The translations under genes were made by a program, and so were the position numbers. Below, in pieces: positions 1 to 6,911 of a stretch of 15,383 nt of DNA. The notes under the pieces are model-generated. The model ran no database searches. It was not told the origin of the DNA and saw only the letters and a program-made list of their open reading frames with translations. How positions within the stretch are numbered: position 1 is the first letter of the stretch; every line of letters begins with the position of its first letter. Source of the DNA: Bacillota bacterium (GTDB lineage: Bacteria; Bacillota; Clostridia; Lachnospirales; Lachnospiraceae); NCBI GenBank assembly GCA_023415595.1, contig JAEZJW010000164.1:1-15383 (forward strand), given 5' to 3'.

Positions 1-654
1 ATCTTTGAGGGAGCCGACTGGTTCCATTTTACCGGCATTACTCCAGCAATCAGCGATAAAGCGGCAGTTCTGACCGAGGAAGCCTTAAAGGCAGCCAGAC
101 GTAAGAATATCACTGTATCCGTAGACCTTAACTTCCGCAAGAAGCTCTGGTCCTCCGAATAAGCCCAGAGAATCATGACAAACCTGATGCAGTATGTGGA
201 TGTCTGCATCGGTAATGAAGAGGATGCCGAGAAGGTACTTGGTTTTAAGCCCGGTAAGACTGATGTGATAAACGGCGATTTGGAACTTGGCGGTTATCAG
301 GACATCTTCGAACAGATGGTGAAGAGATTCAATTTTAAATATGTCGTAAGCTCCTTAAGGGAAAGCTATTCTGCATCGGATAACGGTTGGTCTGCCTGTA
401 TCTATGACGGTAAGGAATTTTATCATTCCAGAAAATATGACATCCGCATCGTGGACCGTGTCGGTGGCGGGGATGCCTTTGCCGGAGGGTTTATCTGTGG
501 CCTGCTGGATGGGAAGAACATGAAGGATGCCCTGGAATTCGGTGTGGCAGCCTCGGCCCTGAAGCATACCATTCCCGGCGATTTCAACCTGGTGACCAGA
601 GCAGAAGTGGATCATCTGGTAGGCGGAGATGCCTCCGGAAGAGTACAGAGATAG
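1..654 (+). pseudogene. kdgK: 2-keto-3-deoxygluconate kinase (PfkB family), 5'-truncated by window edge and interrupted by an in-frame stop
   Basis: Reading frame 1 is open from base 1 except for a TAA at 160-162, and the protein similarity continues in the same frame on both sides. Upstream lie DWFHFTGITPAIS and the sugar-kinase segment VSVDLNFRKKLW; downstream lies YVDVCIGNEEDAEKVLG. The PfkB C-terminal signature DRVGGGDAFAGGF (about 451-489) carries the Asp expected to act as catalytic base, and the tail LKHTIPGDFNLVT is typical of KdgK. The family phosphorylates 2-keto-3-deoxygluconate to KDPG in hexuronate/pectin breakdown. The stop replaces what is probably a Lys or Glu codon by one base change. 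A shorter product could start at ATG 175, but it has only a weak purine stretch upstream and would lack the N-terminal substrate-binding half. A sequencing error is the main alternative to a real nonsense mutation. No terminator is visible after the TAG at 652-654. Confidence 0.8.
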
Positions 655-885
655 ATAATTGGAATAGTAATTGTTATAGGAATTAGATACCAAAAGTGGA
701 AAAAATAGAACAGAATTGAGAATGATTGCTGATATGTTAATAATTAATATTAATATCCAGTGTTCTATTCTTTTATTGTCTAATATTACAAATTAATATT
801 GTATTTTGTCTAGTAAATTGGTATGATGATAGTAATATAAATTTTATGTGACTACACGAGACAACTAAGAAGGTGAGGATAACAT
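655..885 (+). other. AT-rich intergenic region upstream of the chemoreceptor
   Basis: No coding frame of note. It holds the chemoreceptor promoter (799-827), an inverted repeat AATAGAACA (704-712) / TGTTCTATT (761-769) with a 48-nt spacer, and two related motifs, TTTATTGTCTAATATTA (772-788) and GTATTTTGTCTAGTAAAT (801-818), the second overlapping the promoter spacer. These could be regulator sites but match no operator I can name. Confidence 0.45.
799..827 (+). promoter_or_regulatory. sigmaA-type promoter of the chemoreceptor gene
   Basis: TTGTAT (799-804) and TATGAT (822-827) are separated by 17 bp, and a TG one base upstream of the -10 (819-820) makes an extended -10. Transcription would start near 834, giving a leader of about 50 nt with Shine-Dalgarno AAGGTGAGG at 870-878. 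Clostridial motility genes often use sigmaD, but I see no sigmaD-type element here. Confidence 0.6.
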
Positions 886-2982
886 ATGATAAAGCCATGG
901 CAACATCTGAAAGGTAAAAGCATAAAAGAACTGTATTTAAAATTATTCAGAAGCATCAGGGTTAAACTGATTTTGTTCTTCCTTGTTCCAGTCATTTTTA
1001 TTCTAATTCTCGGAACCACCGCATACCGCGAATCTTCCACCGCTATCATCAATACCTTTACTGATGCGACGATCTCATCTATTAAGAAGACAAGTGAATA
1101 CTATGAATTAGCATTACAGAGTGTCGAGGATAAGGCACTGCAATTTACGTATGATAATACAGCTAAAAATTATTTTAATAAGTATTATGCCGGTGACAAA
1201 TTAGAAGAAAGTAAAATTTATAAAACCATCCGAAGCAATGCATCTACAATGGTAATTGCGGACCGGTTTATGGAAAATATCACAATCATTACGGATTACG
1301 GAAATCCGGTAACAACCTTTGGAATGTTTGATGCCAACATCAACCCCTATGAAGAGTATTCTTCACTGGAGGATGTTGCCAAGCTGAATAGCAAGGAAAT
1401 CACAAATCTCTGGTCCGGCTATCATAATTATCTGGATGAGAACCTTGATATTACCAAGGATAAATATGCGATTTCACTTACCAGGCTTTATCTGAATTCT
1501 GCATCTAAACCGATCGGATATTTCGTAACCGACATTTCCATGGATGCGATAGCAAAAGCGATGAGCACCTTGGAGCTTCCCGAAAACAGCAGCGTAGCAT
1601 TCATCTCCCCGGATGGCAGAGAGATCACACCGGAGGGTGATGCTTTGGAACCTATCTTTACTTCTGAGACCTTTTATTCAGATGCAGTTGCTTCAGAAGA
1701 ACCTCAGGGGAACAAAATTGTTGATTACAAAGGTAAGGATATGCTTTTTATCTACGCTAAAATCGGCAACACCGGATCTATGGTTAGTGCCTTGGTCCCT
1801 GAGAGTCATTTGATCAGTAAAGCTGATTCCATTAGAGGACTTACCATGATCTGGGTACTGATTGCATGTGCAGTCGCAGTAGGAATCGGTATCTATGTGG
1901 CATATGGCATCGGTAAAGCAATCAAGATGATGATGAAGGCATTAAAGGCTGCATCCGGCGGAGATTTAACGGTGGCTGTACATACCAGACGTAAGGATGA
2001 GTTCGGTATTCTGTCCGATAGCATCAATCATATGATCGGTAATATGAAGGACTTGATCATGAAAGCTTCCCAGGTCGGAAGAAATGTAGTCGATTCCTCG
2101 AAGAATGTAACTGAGAATTCCGAGTTGCTATTAATCTCTTCCAAAGATATTTCTTCTGCAATAAGTGAGATTCAACAGGGAAATGTACAACAAGCTGAGG
2201 ATACGGAGCAGTGCCTGAAGCTAACGGATGAACTGGCGGAGCAGATTAATATGGTCGCTGTGAATTCTAAGGCAATCGAAGAGATCGCATCCAATACGAA
2301 AAATGTTGTTAAGGACGGAATCGGCGAGATTGATCAGCTGAATGCCGCTACCAATGAGAACATTAAGGTTACGAATCATACCATCCGTGAAATTGAAGCA
2401 CTGGAGAAGGAATCAAAAACAATTACAGCAATCATAGCAGTTATTAATGAAATTGCGGAGCAGACAAATCTGTTATCCTTAAACGCTTCCATTGAGGCTG
2501 CCAGAGCCGGAGATGCAGGCCGTGGGTTCGCAGTAGTTGCAGGCGAAATCCGTAACCTGTCACAGAAAACAGTTACTGCTGCATCGGAAATTGAAGATAT
2601 TATTAAGAAGATTTCGGCCAAGACCCACAGTACGGTATTGGCAGTAAAAGAAGCAGAGGGTGTAACGAAATCAACAGAGGCAAGACTGAATAATGTCGTT
2701 AAGCTGTTCCATAATATTAATATCCATGTGGATGATCTGGCATTAAAGCTGGGCAAGATCTCATCCGGTGTTGAGGAAATCAATCACTCCAAGGCTGATA
2801 CCTTGTCAGCTATTGAGAACATCTCAGCTGTGGCAGAGGAGACCTCTGCAGCTTCCGAAGAAGTGGATGCAACAGCCCAGCAGCAGCTTGATTCAGTTAG
2901 ATTGCTGAACGATTCAGCTAAGGCTCTGAACAAAGAAGCGGCTGAACTTGAGGCAGCTATTAAGTTATTCAAGACGGTATGA
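886..2982 (+). CDS. Methyl-accepting chemotaxis protein with large extracellular sensor domain
   Basis: This 698-residue transmembrane chemoreceptor would sense an extracellular ligand and control CheA/CheW. A short basic N-terminus leads into TM1 (about residues 27-48, VKLILFFLVPVIFILILG). An extracellular region of roughly 265 residues follows; its size suggests a double-Cache sensor, which is inference. TM2 is at about 318-341, then a HAMP domain (about 339-391) with RRKDEFGILSDSINHM, then a long coiled-coil signalling domain. The hallmark hairpin tip is at about 522-562, including EQTNLLSLNASIEAARAG and GRGFAVVAGEIRNL, which bind CheA and CheW. EETSAASEEV near the end is typical of the methylation helices. 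There is no C-terminal CheR-tethering pentapeptide. The ATG has AAGGTGAGG 7 nt upstream. The gene stands alone: no che or flagellar genes lie nearby. The ligand cannot be told from sequence. Confidence 0.96.
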   Translation: MIKPWQHLKGKSIKELYLKLFRSIRVKLILFFLVPVIFILILGTTAYRESSTAIINTFTDATISSIKKTSEYYELALQSVEDKALQFTYDNTAKNYFNKYYAGDKLEESKIYKTIRSNASTMVIADRFMENITIITDYGNPVTTFGMFDANINPYEEYSSLEDVAKLNSKEITNLWSGYHNYLDENLDITKDKYAISLTRLYLNSASKPIGYFVTDISMDAIAKAMSTLELPENSSVAFISPDGREITPEGDALEPIFTSETFYSDAVASEEPQGNKIVDYKGKDMLFIYAKIGNTGSMVSALVPESHLISKADSIRGLTMIWVLIACAVAVGIGIYVAYGIGKAIKMMMKALKAASGGDLTVAVHTRRKDEFGILSDSINHMIGNMKDLIMKASQVGRNVVDSSKNVTENSELLLISSKDISSAISEIQQGNVQQAEDTEQCLKLTDELAEQINMVAVNSKAIEEIASNTKNVVKDGIGEIDQLNAATNENIKVTNHTIREIEALEKESKTITAIIAVINEIAEQTNLLSLNASIEAARAGDAGRGFAVVAGEIRNLSQKTVTAASEIEDIIKKISAKTHSTVLAVKEAEGVTKSTEARLNNVVKLFHNINIHVDDLALKLGKISSGVEEINHSKADTLSAIENISAVAEETSAASEEVDATAQQQLDSVRLLNDSAKALNKEAAELEAAIKLFKTV

Positions 2983-2992
2983 TATTAATAAA

Positions 2993-3109
2993 AGGTGAAA
3001 CGGCATACCGCTTCACTTGAAATAACTAGAGGCACCTTACGTTATTTAGCTGAATGTGCATATTCCAAATTGCGCAGGGAAGTTAAAGGACGGAGAGGTG
3101 CCTCTTTTC
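2993..3109 (+). terminator. Structured 3' region of the chemoreceptor transcript, probable terminator
   Basis: Three elements follow the chemoreceptor stop. First, a hairpin 2993-3003 / 3008-3018 with loop CATA and one A-C mismatch. Second, AAATAAC (3020-3026) pairs with GTTATTT (3041-3047). Third, AGAGGCACCT (3028-3037), which lies inside the loop of the second hairpin, is perfectly complementary to AGGTGCCTCT (3096-3105), followed by TTTCTT. A further stem TGTGCA (3055-3060) / TGCGCA (3071-3076) sits between the long arms. The last long-range stem plus U-rich tail resembles an intrinsic terminator, but its 58-nt loop and short, interrupted U-tract are atypical. It could instead be a pseudoknotted RNA. 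The next gene has its own promoter downstream at 3164, so this is not that gene's leader. Confidence 0.5.
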
Positions 3110-3163
3110 TTAAGCAATGCCATAATATTCATCAGTTTAATGTTGAAAAGAGAAAATTAGTAC

Positions 3164-3192
3164 TTGATTATTTTAATTTCAGCTATTATGAT
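3164..3192 (+). promoter_or_regulatory. sigmaA-type promoter of the small membrane protein gene
   Basis: TTGATT (3164-3169) and TATGAT (3187-3192) are separated by 17 bp. Initiation would fall near 3199, which rules against the upstream in-frame TTG at 3198 as translation start and supports ATG 3237 with GGAGG at 3225-3229. Confidence 0.6.
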
Positions 3193-3236
3193 TAGTATTG
3201 TCTGTAGAAAACATAGGAACGGATGGAGGTTACACG

Positions 3237-3767
3237 ATGAGAAAAGTAAAGAGGAAAGAGACTACCCACAAGGAACCAATGAACTCCAACAAAAGAATAT
3301 TTCTGATCGCAGCGATTGGTGTCATTGCTGTCGTTGTTACAATCCTGATGATTATTGAAAATCAATCCGGAAAAATCAGAGTCACCAATAACACTGATTT
3401 AAAGCTGGAGGATCTGAAGGCTTATTTTGTTAATGCAGAAGGCAGAATGGAAGAAATAACCTATGAATATACGAATGTTGAACCGGGTAGGAAGCAATCC
3501 AAGGGTTTGAATGAAATTAATTTACTCGGAAGGGAAGCTAATTTAGAGATTCGTTTCAAGTTTGAAGGCTACGAACATAAATATGTCGTAGATGCCGGGT
3601 TATTTAATGATAAGTTTGACGGTAAGATTAACATTTCCTTCGGTAAGGCAGAGGAAGGCTTAATTTCAATGAAGGTAAAGGCTTCAAACGGCTTCTTATC
3701 CTCACGTCTGATCACCTGCGATGAGGAATATAAGATTGATTATCAAAAGGGTGAATTAATCGAATAA
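3237..3767 (+). CDS. Single-pass membrane protein of unknown function with extracytoplasmic beta-rich domain
   Basis: I do not recognise the family. The 176-residue product has a very basic N-terminus (MRKVKRKETTHK), one membrane helix at about residues 21-40 (IFLIAAIGVIAVVVTILMII) and about 135 residues that should lie outside the cell. The external part alternates charged and hydrophobic residues (KIRVTNNTDLKLEDLKAYFV, LEIRFKFEGYEHKYVVDAG, GKINISFGKAEEG), which suggests a beta-sandwich. It has a single cysteine near the C-terminus (LITCDEEY) and no lipobox. Start choice: GGAGG lies 7 nt before ATG 3237, while the TTG at 3198 would coincide with the predicted transcription start. It has its own promoter and is followed by a strong hairpin, so it is probably monocistronic. 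No neighbour points to a function. Confidence 0.85.
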   Translation: MRKVKRKETTHKEPMNSNKRIFLIAAIGVIAVVVTILMIIENQSGKIRVTNNTDLKLEDLKAYFVNAEGRMEEITYEYTNVEPGRKQSKGLNEINLLGREANLEIRFKFEGYEHKYVVDAGLFNDKFDGKINISFGKAEEGLISMKVKASNGFLSSRLITCDEEYKIDYQKGELIE

Positions 3768-3777
3768 GAAATATTGC

Positions 3778-3844
3778 TGCACTTTACAATATGACCGCGG
3801 TCCCAAAAGCAGGGACCGCCGGTTCCCATTGCAAGGTGCATTTT
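3778..3844 (+). terminator. Large compound hairpin: terminator of the membrane-protein gene or leader attenuator of the hydratase gene
   Basis: An outer stem TGCACTTTACAAT (3778-3790) pairs with ATTGCAAGGTGCA (3828-3840), with 11 Watson-Crick pairs, one G-U and one mismatch. An inner stem GCGGTCCC (3797-3804) pairs perfectly with GGGACCGC (3812-3819) around an AAAAGCA loop, and extends by ACC/GGT (3794-3796 / 3821-3823) past a bulged C. TTTT follows at 3841-3844. It lies 11 bp after the stop of the upstream gene and 38 bp before the hydratase ATG. No promoter fits between hairpin and ATG, so hydratase transcription must either read through it or start upstream of it. Confidence 0.75.
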
Positions 3845-3882
3845 AAAATTAAGAGGAATGCCCTCATAAAGGAGAGACCAGA

Positions 3883-6171
3883 ATGATTAAATTATTTGAT
3901 AAGGGAGTATATCTCCTGAATGGAACTGAAGTGATACCGGACCATCCGGAGGCTGCAGCAGAAATCAAAGCAAAAACCGGGTTTGAGGATGTACATAAGG
4001 AAGCTGTCAGAAAAGGCACGATGGCCTATGATATTCTGGAGAAGCATAATACCTCCGGCAGTATGGAGAAATTAAAGATTAAATTCGATAAGCTGACCTC
4101 CCATGACATCACATTCGTCGGTATCCTTCAGACAGCCAGAGCGAGTGGACTCACAGAATTCCCGGTTCCCTATGTGCTGACCAACTGCCATAACAGTCTC
4201 TGTGCAGTCGGAGGTACGATCAATGAGGATGACCATATGTATGGTCTTTCCTGCGCGAAGAGATATGGAGGAGTCTATGTACCTCCTCATCAGGCAGTCA
4301 TCCATCAGTATGCCCGTGAGATGCTGGCAACCGGCGGCGGAATGCTCCTGGGTTCCGATAGCCATACCCGCTATGGAGCCTTAGGTACCATGGCAATGGG
4401 AGAGGGCGGACCCGAGATCGTGAAGCAGCTCCTTAGCCGTACCTACGATATTAATATGCCCGGTGTGGTTGCTGTCTATCTGACCGGTAAGCTAAGGAAG
4501 GGTGTCGGACCTCAGGATGTGGCTCTGGCAATTATCGGTGCAGTATTCGAAAACGGATATGTGAATAATAAGGTAATGGAATTCGTCGGTGACGGTATCG
4601 GGAATTTAAGCGTGGACTTCCGTATCGGTATTGATGTCATGACCACGGAGACCACCTGTCTGTCCTCAATCTGGGTAACAGATGAGAAGGTGAAGGAATT
4701 CTATGAGCTTCACCGCAGACCGGAGGATTATAAGGAACTGAAGCCCCAGGCTGCTGCCTATTATGACGGCATGATCCATGTGGATCTGTCAGAGATCAAG
4801 CCAATGATCGCTATGCCGTTCCATCCGAGCAATGTCTATACAATCGATGAGCTGAATGCCAACCTCTATGACATTCTTGATCTCGTAGAGAAGAAGGCAC
4901 TGATCAGCATGGATAATAATAAAGTGAAATACTCCTTAAAGGATAAAATCAGAAACGGCAGATTATATGTGGAACAGGGCTCCATCGCAGGCTGTGCCGG
5001 CGGCGGCTTTGAGAATATCTGTGACGCAACGGATATTCTTAACGGTAAATACATCGGTGCCGACGAGTTCTCCTTAAGCGTTTATCCTGCCAGCCAGCCG
5101 GTATTTATGGAGCTGGTGAAGAACGGAAGCATAGCGAAGCTGATGGCCTCTGGTGCAACCATCCGTACCGCCTTCTGCGGACCTTGTTTCGGTGCCGGTG
5201 ATGTTCCGGCCAATAATGGCTTTTCAATCCGTCATACTACGAGAAACTTCCCGAACCGTGAGGGTTCCAAGGTAACTGCAGGGCAGATCGCATCCGTGGC
5301 TTTGATGGATGCCCGTTCCATTGCGGCAACCGCAGCAAACCAGGGTTATCTGACCTCAGCAGAGAATATCGATGTGAACTTTGGCAAGCCGAAATATTAT
5401 TTTGACAGCAATATCTATGAAAACAGAGTATATAACGGAATCGGCAAACCGGATACTTCCGTAGAAGTCAAATTCGGCCCCGGTATCGTGGATTGGCCAG
5501 CGATGACTGCATTATCCGAGGATATGATTCTTAAGGTAGTCTCTGAGATCCATGATCCTGTGACGACTACCGATGAATTAATACCTTCCGGTGAAACCTC
5601 CTCCTACCGTTCCAACCCGTTAGGTCTGGCAGAATTCACTCTGTCCCGTAAGGACCCTGCCTATGTCGGCCGTGCGAAGGCTGTCCATATGGCAGAGAAG
5701 GCAAGAGTTGCCGGAGAGGATATTCTTACAGCCAACAGCGAGCTGAGGGAGGTTTATGACTCCATAGGGACGAAATTCAACATTGATACGAAGGTAACCC
5801 AGATCGGCAGTACGATCTACGCTGTAAAGCCCGGTGACGGCTCCGCCAGAGAGCAGGCTGCCAGCTGTCAGAAGGTCCTTGGCGGTTTAGCCAACATCGC
5901 GAAGGAATATGCGACGAAGCGTTACCGCTCTAACCTGATCAACTGGGGTATGCTGCCGTTCCTTTATGAAGGGGATTTACCGTTTGCAAACGGTGATTAT
6001 CTGTTCGTAAAGGATATCAGAAAGGTAATTGCAGAGAAGAACTCAGAGGTAAAGGCCTATGTCGTGAATAAAGGCATGAAGGAATTCACGCTGAAGCTGG
6101 GAGAACTGACGGAGGATGAGAGAGAAATCATCCTAAAGGGCTGTCTGATTAATTATTATTTAGCAGAGTAA
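3883..6171 (+). CDS. Aconitase-superfamily hydratase (aconitate hydratase-like)
   Basis: This 762-residue cytosolic enzyme belongs to the aconitase superfamily of 4Fe-4S (de)hydratases, which move water across a carboxylate double bond (citrate to isocitrate in aconitase itself). The active-site segment LLGSDSHT is at residues 155-162. Candidate cluster ligands are Cys371 (AGCAGGGFEN), Cys432 and Cys435 (FCGPCFG). TRNFPNREGS follows, matching the aconitase NRNF.GR segment. The C-terminal swivel domain carries GSAREQ (Ser654, Arg656), corresponding to aconitase GSSREH with its catalytic Ser and substrate-binding Arg, then RSNLINWGMLPF. The Thr-Asn that normally follows the first cluster Cys (SCTN) is replaced by Ala-Gly, so it belongs to a divergent branch, like the hydratase YbhJ of E. 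coli in my judgement. Its true substrate is not certain. Shine-Dalgarno AAAGGAGAG lies at 3868-3876. No citrate synthase or isocitrate dehydrogenase gene lies nearby. Confidence 0.92.
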   Translation: MIKLFDKGVYLLNGTEVIPDHPEAAAEIKAKTGFEDVHKEAVRKGTMAYDILEKHNTSGSMEKLKIKFDKLTSHDITFVGILQTARASGLTEFPVPYVLTNCHNSLCAVGGTINEDDHMYGLSCAKRYGGVYVPPHQAVIHQYAREMLATGGGMLLGSDSHTRYGALGTMAMGEGGPEIVKQLLSRTYDINMPGVVAVYLTGKLRKGVGPQDVALAIIGAVFENGYVNNKVMEFVGDGIGNLSVDFRIGIDVMTTETTCLSSIWVTDEKVKEFYELHRRPEDYKELKPQAAAYYDGMIHVDLSEIKPMIAMPFHPSNVYTIDELNANLYDILDLVEKKALISMDNNKVKYSLKDKIRNGRLYVEQGSIAGCAGGGFENICDATDILNGKYIGADEFSLSVYPASQPVFMELVKNGSIAKLMASGATIRTAFCGPCFGAGDVPANNGFSIRHTTRNFPNREGSKVTAGQIASVALMDARSIAATAANQGYLTSAENIDVNFGKPKYYFDSNIYENRVYNGIGKPDTSVEVKFGPGIVDWPAMTALSEDMILKVVSEIHDPVTTTDELIPSGETSSYRSNPLGLAEFTLSRKDPAYVGRAKAVHMAEKARVAGEDILTANSELREVYDSIGTKFNIDTKVTQIGSTIYAVKPGDGSAREQAASCQKVLGGLANIAKEYATKRYRSNLINWGMLPFLYEGDLPFANGDYLFVKDIRKVIAEKNSEVKAYVVNKGMKEFTLKLGELTEDEREIILKGCLINYYLAE

Positions 6172-6217
6172 TGTCAGCTTTTACATTTTGACTCAATCAT
6201 ATTTATATGACAATACA

Positions 6218-6257
6218 TGGCGGTTTCGGGCAGAACAGTTGCTCGGACCGCCGTTTT
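6218..6257 (+). terminator. Rho-independent terminator of the hydratase gene
   Basis: GGCGGT (6219-6224) pairs with ACCGCC (6247-6252); after one bulged T the stem continues with TCGGGCA (6226-6232) against TGCTCGG (6240-6246), two of these pairs being G-U, with loop GAACAGT. GTTTT (6253-6257) follows. It lies 48 bp after the hydratase stop. Confidence 0.85.
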
Positions 6258-6398
6258 CATATCGTGTTTTCCGGTTATACCGGCAATACATTCTTTATTT
6301 TATTTACTAAAAGTGATATTTCTGTTAGTTAATTCGTTTTATATACAAAGGCCTTTATATTACAAATTTCATATTAGCGAGAAAGGAAGTGGGTTTCA
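6258..6398 (+). promoter_or_regulatory. Upstream region of the sigma factor gene with two palindromes
   Basis: AT-rich region with two small symmetric sites: CCGGT-TAT-ACCGG (6271-6283) and the perfect 10-bp palindrome AAAGGCCTTT (6347-6356). A possible -10 element TATATT (6356-6361) abuts the second palindrome, but no good -35 is found at the right distance. Self-activation by the ECF sigma factor is common in such modules, so an alternative promoter may be used; I cannot assign its elements. Confidence 0.35.
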
Positions 6399-6911
6399 TT
6401 GACGGATCAGGAATTTATGGAACGGATGGAGCGTTATCATAATATGGTTTACCGGCTTGCGATGACTTATCTGAGAAATATACAGGATTCGGAAGATATT
6501 ACCCAGGAAGTATTTATAAAGCTTTATAAGCAGAATAAAGCTTTTGCCTCCTTAACGGAGGAGAAGGCCTGGCTGATCCGGGTCACCATTAATGCTTCTA
6601 AGGATTTGTTAAAATCAGCTTGGTTTATGCGAACTGTCGCTATGGACGAAAACCTTCCATTTCTGGATAAGGAAAAAAGTGAACTATTTTACGCCGTCCT
6701 GTCCCTTGGAAAGAATGACCGAATCGTCATCCATTTATATTATTATGAGGATTATACCGTTAAGGAAATCGCCAAGCTTCTTCATATCAAGCAAACCACG
6801 GTACAGACCAGGCTATATCGTGCCAGAAAGAAACTGGAGGAGATCTTATCCCTGGAGAGCCGCCCAACAAAAATTAATTTGAAGGAGGAAGTATATGAAG
6901 CAGGAATATAA
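6399..6911 (+). CDS. RNA polymerase sigma factor, ECF type (sigma-70 family)
   Basis: The 170-residue product has only regions sigma2 and sigma4, as in ECF sigma factors. Sigma2 (about residues 9-72) includes YHNMVYRLAMTYLRN and SEDITQEVFIKLY, the core-binding and -10 recognition part. Sigma4 (about 100-155) includes YTVKEIAKLLHIKQTTVQTR, a helix-turn-helix for the -35 element, then LYRARKKLEE. The start is TTG at 6399, with AAGGAAGTGGG just upstream; the next in-frame ATG (6417) would remove the start of sigma2. The last 17 bp overlap the next gene, whose Shine-Dalgarno lies inside this frame. The overlap with a membrane partner implies an envelope-derived signal controls it. Target promoters are unknown. 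Confidence 0.93.
   Translation: MTDQEFMERMERYHNMVYRLAMTYLRNIQDSEDITQEVFIKLYKQNKAFASLTEEKAWLIRVTINASKDLLKSAWFMRTVAMDENLPFLDKEKSELFYAVLSLGKNDRIVIHLYYYEDYTVKEIAKLLHIKQTTVQTRLYRARKKLEEILSLESRPTKINLKEEVYEAGI

Noticed and set aside
2376..2783. Minus-strand open frame opposite the chemoreceptor signalling domain
   Set aside because: Shadow of the conserved chemoreceptor frame; Ser/Ala-rich translation without domain similarity.
2995..3195. Short plus-strand frame between the chemoreceptor and the membrane protein
   Set aside because: It runs through the inverted repeats of the structured 3' region, has no ribosome binding site, and its product resembles nothing known.
3198..3236. TTG at 3198 as start of the small membrane protein
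   Set aside because: It coincides with the predicted transcription start, and ATG 3237 has a much better Shine-Dalgarno.
2983..3236. Cyclic-di-GMP, glutamine or preQ1 riboswitch near the chemoreceptor
   Set aside because: The conserved core sequences were not found; only a short GGACGGA segment loosely resembles the glutamine class. The region lies 3' of the chemoreceptor, and the next gene has a promoter after it.
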